Assembly: GCA_041653635.1 (NCBI GenBank)
Contig: JBAZFC010000002.1
Coordinates: 1 to 61,415, forward strand
Length of the DNA: 61,415 bases
Origin: CAIXOA01 sp041653635
GTDB lineage: Archaea; Micrarchaeota; Micrarchaeia; Anstonellales; Bilamarchaeaceae
Reading direction: 5' to 3'
Below the pieces are notes generated by a model. That model made no database searches, was not told where the DNA came from, and saw only the letters and a list, made by a program, of their open reading frames with translations. Each line of letters begins with the position of its first letter. Positions within the stretch are counted from its first letter, which is position 1. Of the stretch, positions 60,822 through 61,415 are shown one piece after another. Position numbers and translations under genes: made by a program.

Positions 60822-60860
60822 GGAAAAAAGAAAAAATAGAGCCGCTCACTGCGGCTCTAT
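60822..60860 (-). terminator. Strong hairpin terminator overlapping a stop codon
   Basis: On the minus strand ATAGAGCCGC-AGTGA-GCGGCTCTAT forms a perfect 10-bp stem with a five-base loop, followed by TTTTTCTTTTTT. The TGA in the loop is the stop codon of the upstream exported gene. A second small hairpin (TTCCCGAAAAGGGAA) follows. It should reduce transcription into the downstream operon. Confidence 0.75.
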
Positions 60861-61415
60861 CGTGAAGAAGGTGTCAAGCCCGATGTTCACCATGTTCGTG
60901 GCGTTCACACCCGGCATGTCCGCCTGCTCGTCCAGCCCTATGGAACTCGGGTCCTCAGAGCCGTCACCGTCCTTGTACCAGACGTTGAGGACTTTGTCAC
61001 CATCGTTGTTGAGTTCCCAGGATGAATCAAGGAACACCGCGCCGAAGTAGCTGTCCCCGTTCGCTGTTGGGCCCGTGCTGTCATCGGTGTCCAATACGAA
61101 CTTGTACTTCGCGGAATCCCACTCGTTCATCCTTATCGGGGTGTCTACCTCGTAGCAGTGCTTGTACGTGCACGTGGTTGAGACGTTCGTGTCGTCCCTC
61201 ATGTCCATGCTCACGCCAGCGATGTACGCAGGCATCGTCACCTCGTTCCACCCGGAATGCTCCATGGTGAAGTCGTCCACTTCACCGCCGCAGTAGAAGG
61301 TGCATGCCGCCTTGAGGTCAAAGGTGGCGTCAGCCACTTTCGTGCTCAATTTAGCGTAGTATGCACTCACTTCCCCAGCGCCCAGAGAGCCGCCCGCGTA
61401 GTCAGCCGTGTTGTT
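60846..61415 (-). CDS. Exported-type protein, 5' end beyond window
   Basis: 189 codons are visible and the frame is open to the edge; an internal GTG at 61370 is probably not the start. The sequence is acidic, Asp/Thr/Asn-rich and beta-like, with Cys near positions 38, 42, 82 and 87 of the visible part (AACTFYCGG, TTCTYKHCYE). Composition, the strong terminator and location first in the visible operon suggest an abundant structural protein such as a coat or pilin-like subunit. No family was recognised. Confidence 0.6.
   Translation of the reverse strand, partial: NNTADYAGGSLGAGEVSAYYAKLSTKVADATFDLKAACTFYCGGEVDDFTMEHSGWNEVTMPAYIAGVSMDMRDDTNVSTTCTYKHCYEVDTPIRMNEWDSAKYKFVLDTDDSTGPTANGDSYFGAVFLDSSWELNNDGDKVLNVWYKDGDGSEDPSSIGLDEQADMPGVNATNMVNIGLDTFFTIEPQ

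Larger units (their letters stand above)
49118..61415. mobile_element. Integrated element, one end (continues past window)
   Basis: The region combines a 97-bp repeat and a tRNA 3' fragment at its border, a tyrosine recombinase starting within that fragment, and a single long minus-strand operon of surface and membrane proteins with ATGA overlaps and unusual, mostly unrecognised content. This layout fits an element integrated at a tRNA 3' end, with the intact tRNA expected at the far end. The right limit lies outside the window. A host operon next to a stray integrase is the alternative. Confidence 0.6.

Noticed and set aside
1..61415. CRISPR arrays, cas genes, rRNA or transposase genes
   Set aside because: None seen by eye: no regularly spaced direct repeats, no DDE transposase or Cas motifs, no rRNA sequence.

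Overview
The window looks like an archaeal chromosome, most likely a small-genome DPANN-type lineage; Diapherotrites- or Micrarchaeota-like is a guess. Archaeal markers are MCM helicase, archaeal-type LeuRS, Trm1, Trm5, ribosomal protein L40e, CDP-archaeol synthase, form III RuBisCO, the archaeal RNA ligase with its PIN partner, a presenilin-type protease and a TrmB regulator. TATA boxes sit about 25 bases before many start codons, so many transcripts are leaderless. Genes are densely packed, often with overlapping stop and start codons.

Layout. 1-4140 is accessory: tiny coupled genes, a dispersed 97-bp repeat, and an AT-rich stretch with a membrane-anchored transglutaminase-like protein. 4140-14200 holds two BofA-like membrane proteins, a 39-residue basic protein, a LonB-like ATPase without its protease, a TrmB regulator, L40e, tRNA-Thr, an FKBP, an HTH/PIN/XPF operon and Trm1. 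14265-19935 is a same-strand run: SppA, a Cys-rich exported protein, CarS, two tandem antiporters and RNA ligase, facing the ligase's PIN partner. 20593-23824 carries a two-gene unit with a previously hidden class III nucleotidyl cyclase domain, then a MidA-like methyltransferase. 23821-30559 is a striking operon of six paralogous polytopic membrane proteins. 30645-49060 is core metabolism and information processing: LeuRS, Trm5, presenilin homologue, MCM, tRNA-Pro, AlaX, RuBisCO, Dph6, a ZIP transporter, exported proteins, PurH, a fused kinase, a third antiporter and a UbiA prenyltransferase.

49118-61415 is one end of an integrated element. A tyrosine recombinase begins inside a 3' tRNA fragment and faces a long minus-strand operon joined by ATGA overlaps. 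The operon encodes tiny membrane or Zn-binding proteins, an HExxH peptidase, a YdjM-like protein, a 1587-residue surface protein with DUF2341-like domains, a CPBP protease, and two Cys-rich single-anchor ectodomain proteins of uncertain, possibly fusogen-like, type. A strong terminator follows a truncated exported protein at the window edge. The other element end lies outside the window.

Most interesting: the six-paralog membrane operon, the cyclase fusion, and the surface/ectodomain operon of the integrated element. No CRISPR array or rRNA gene was seen.
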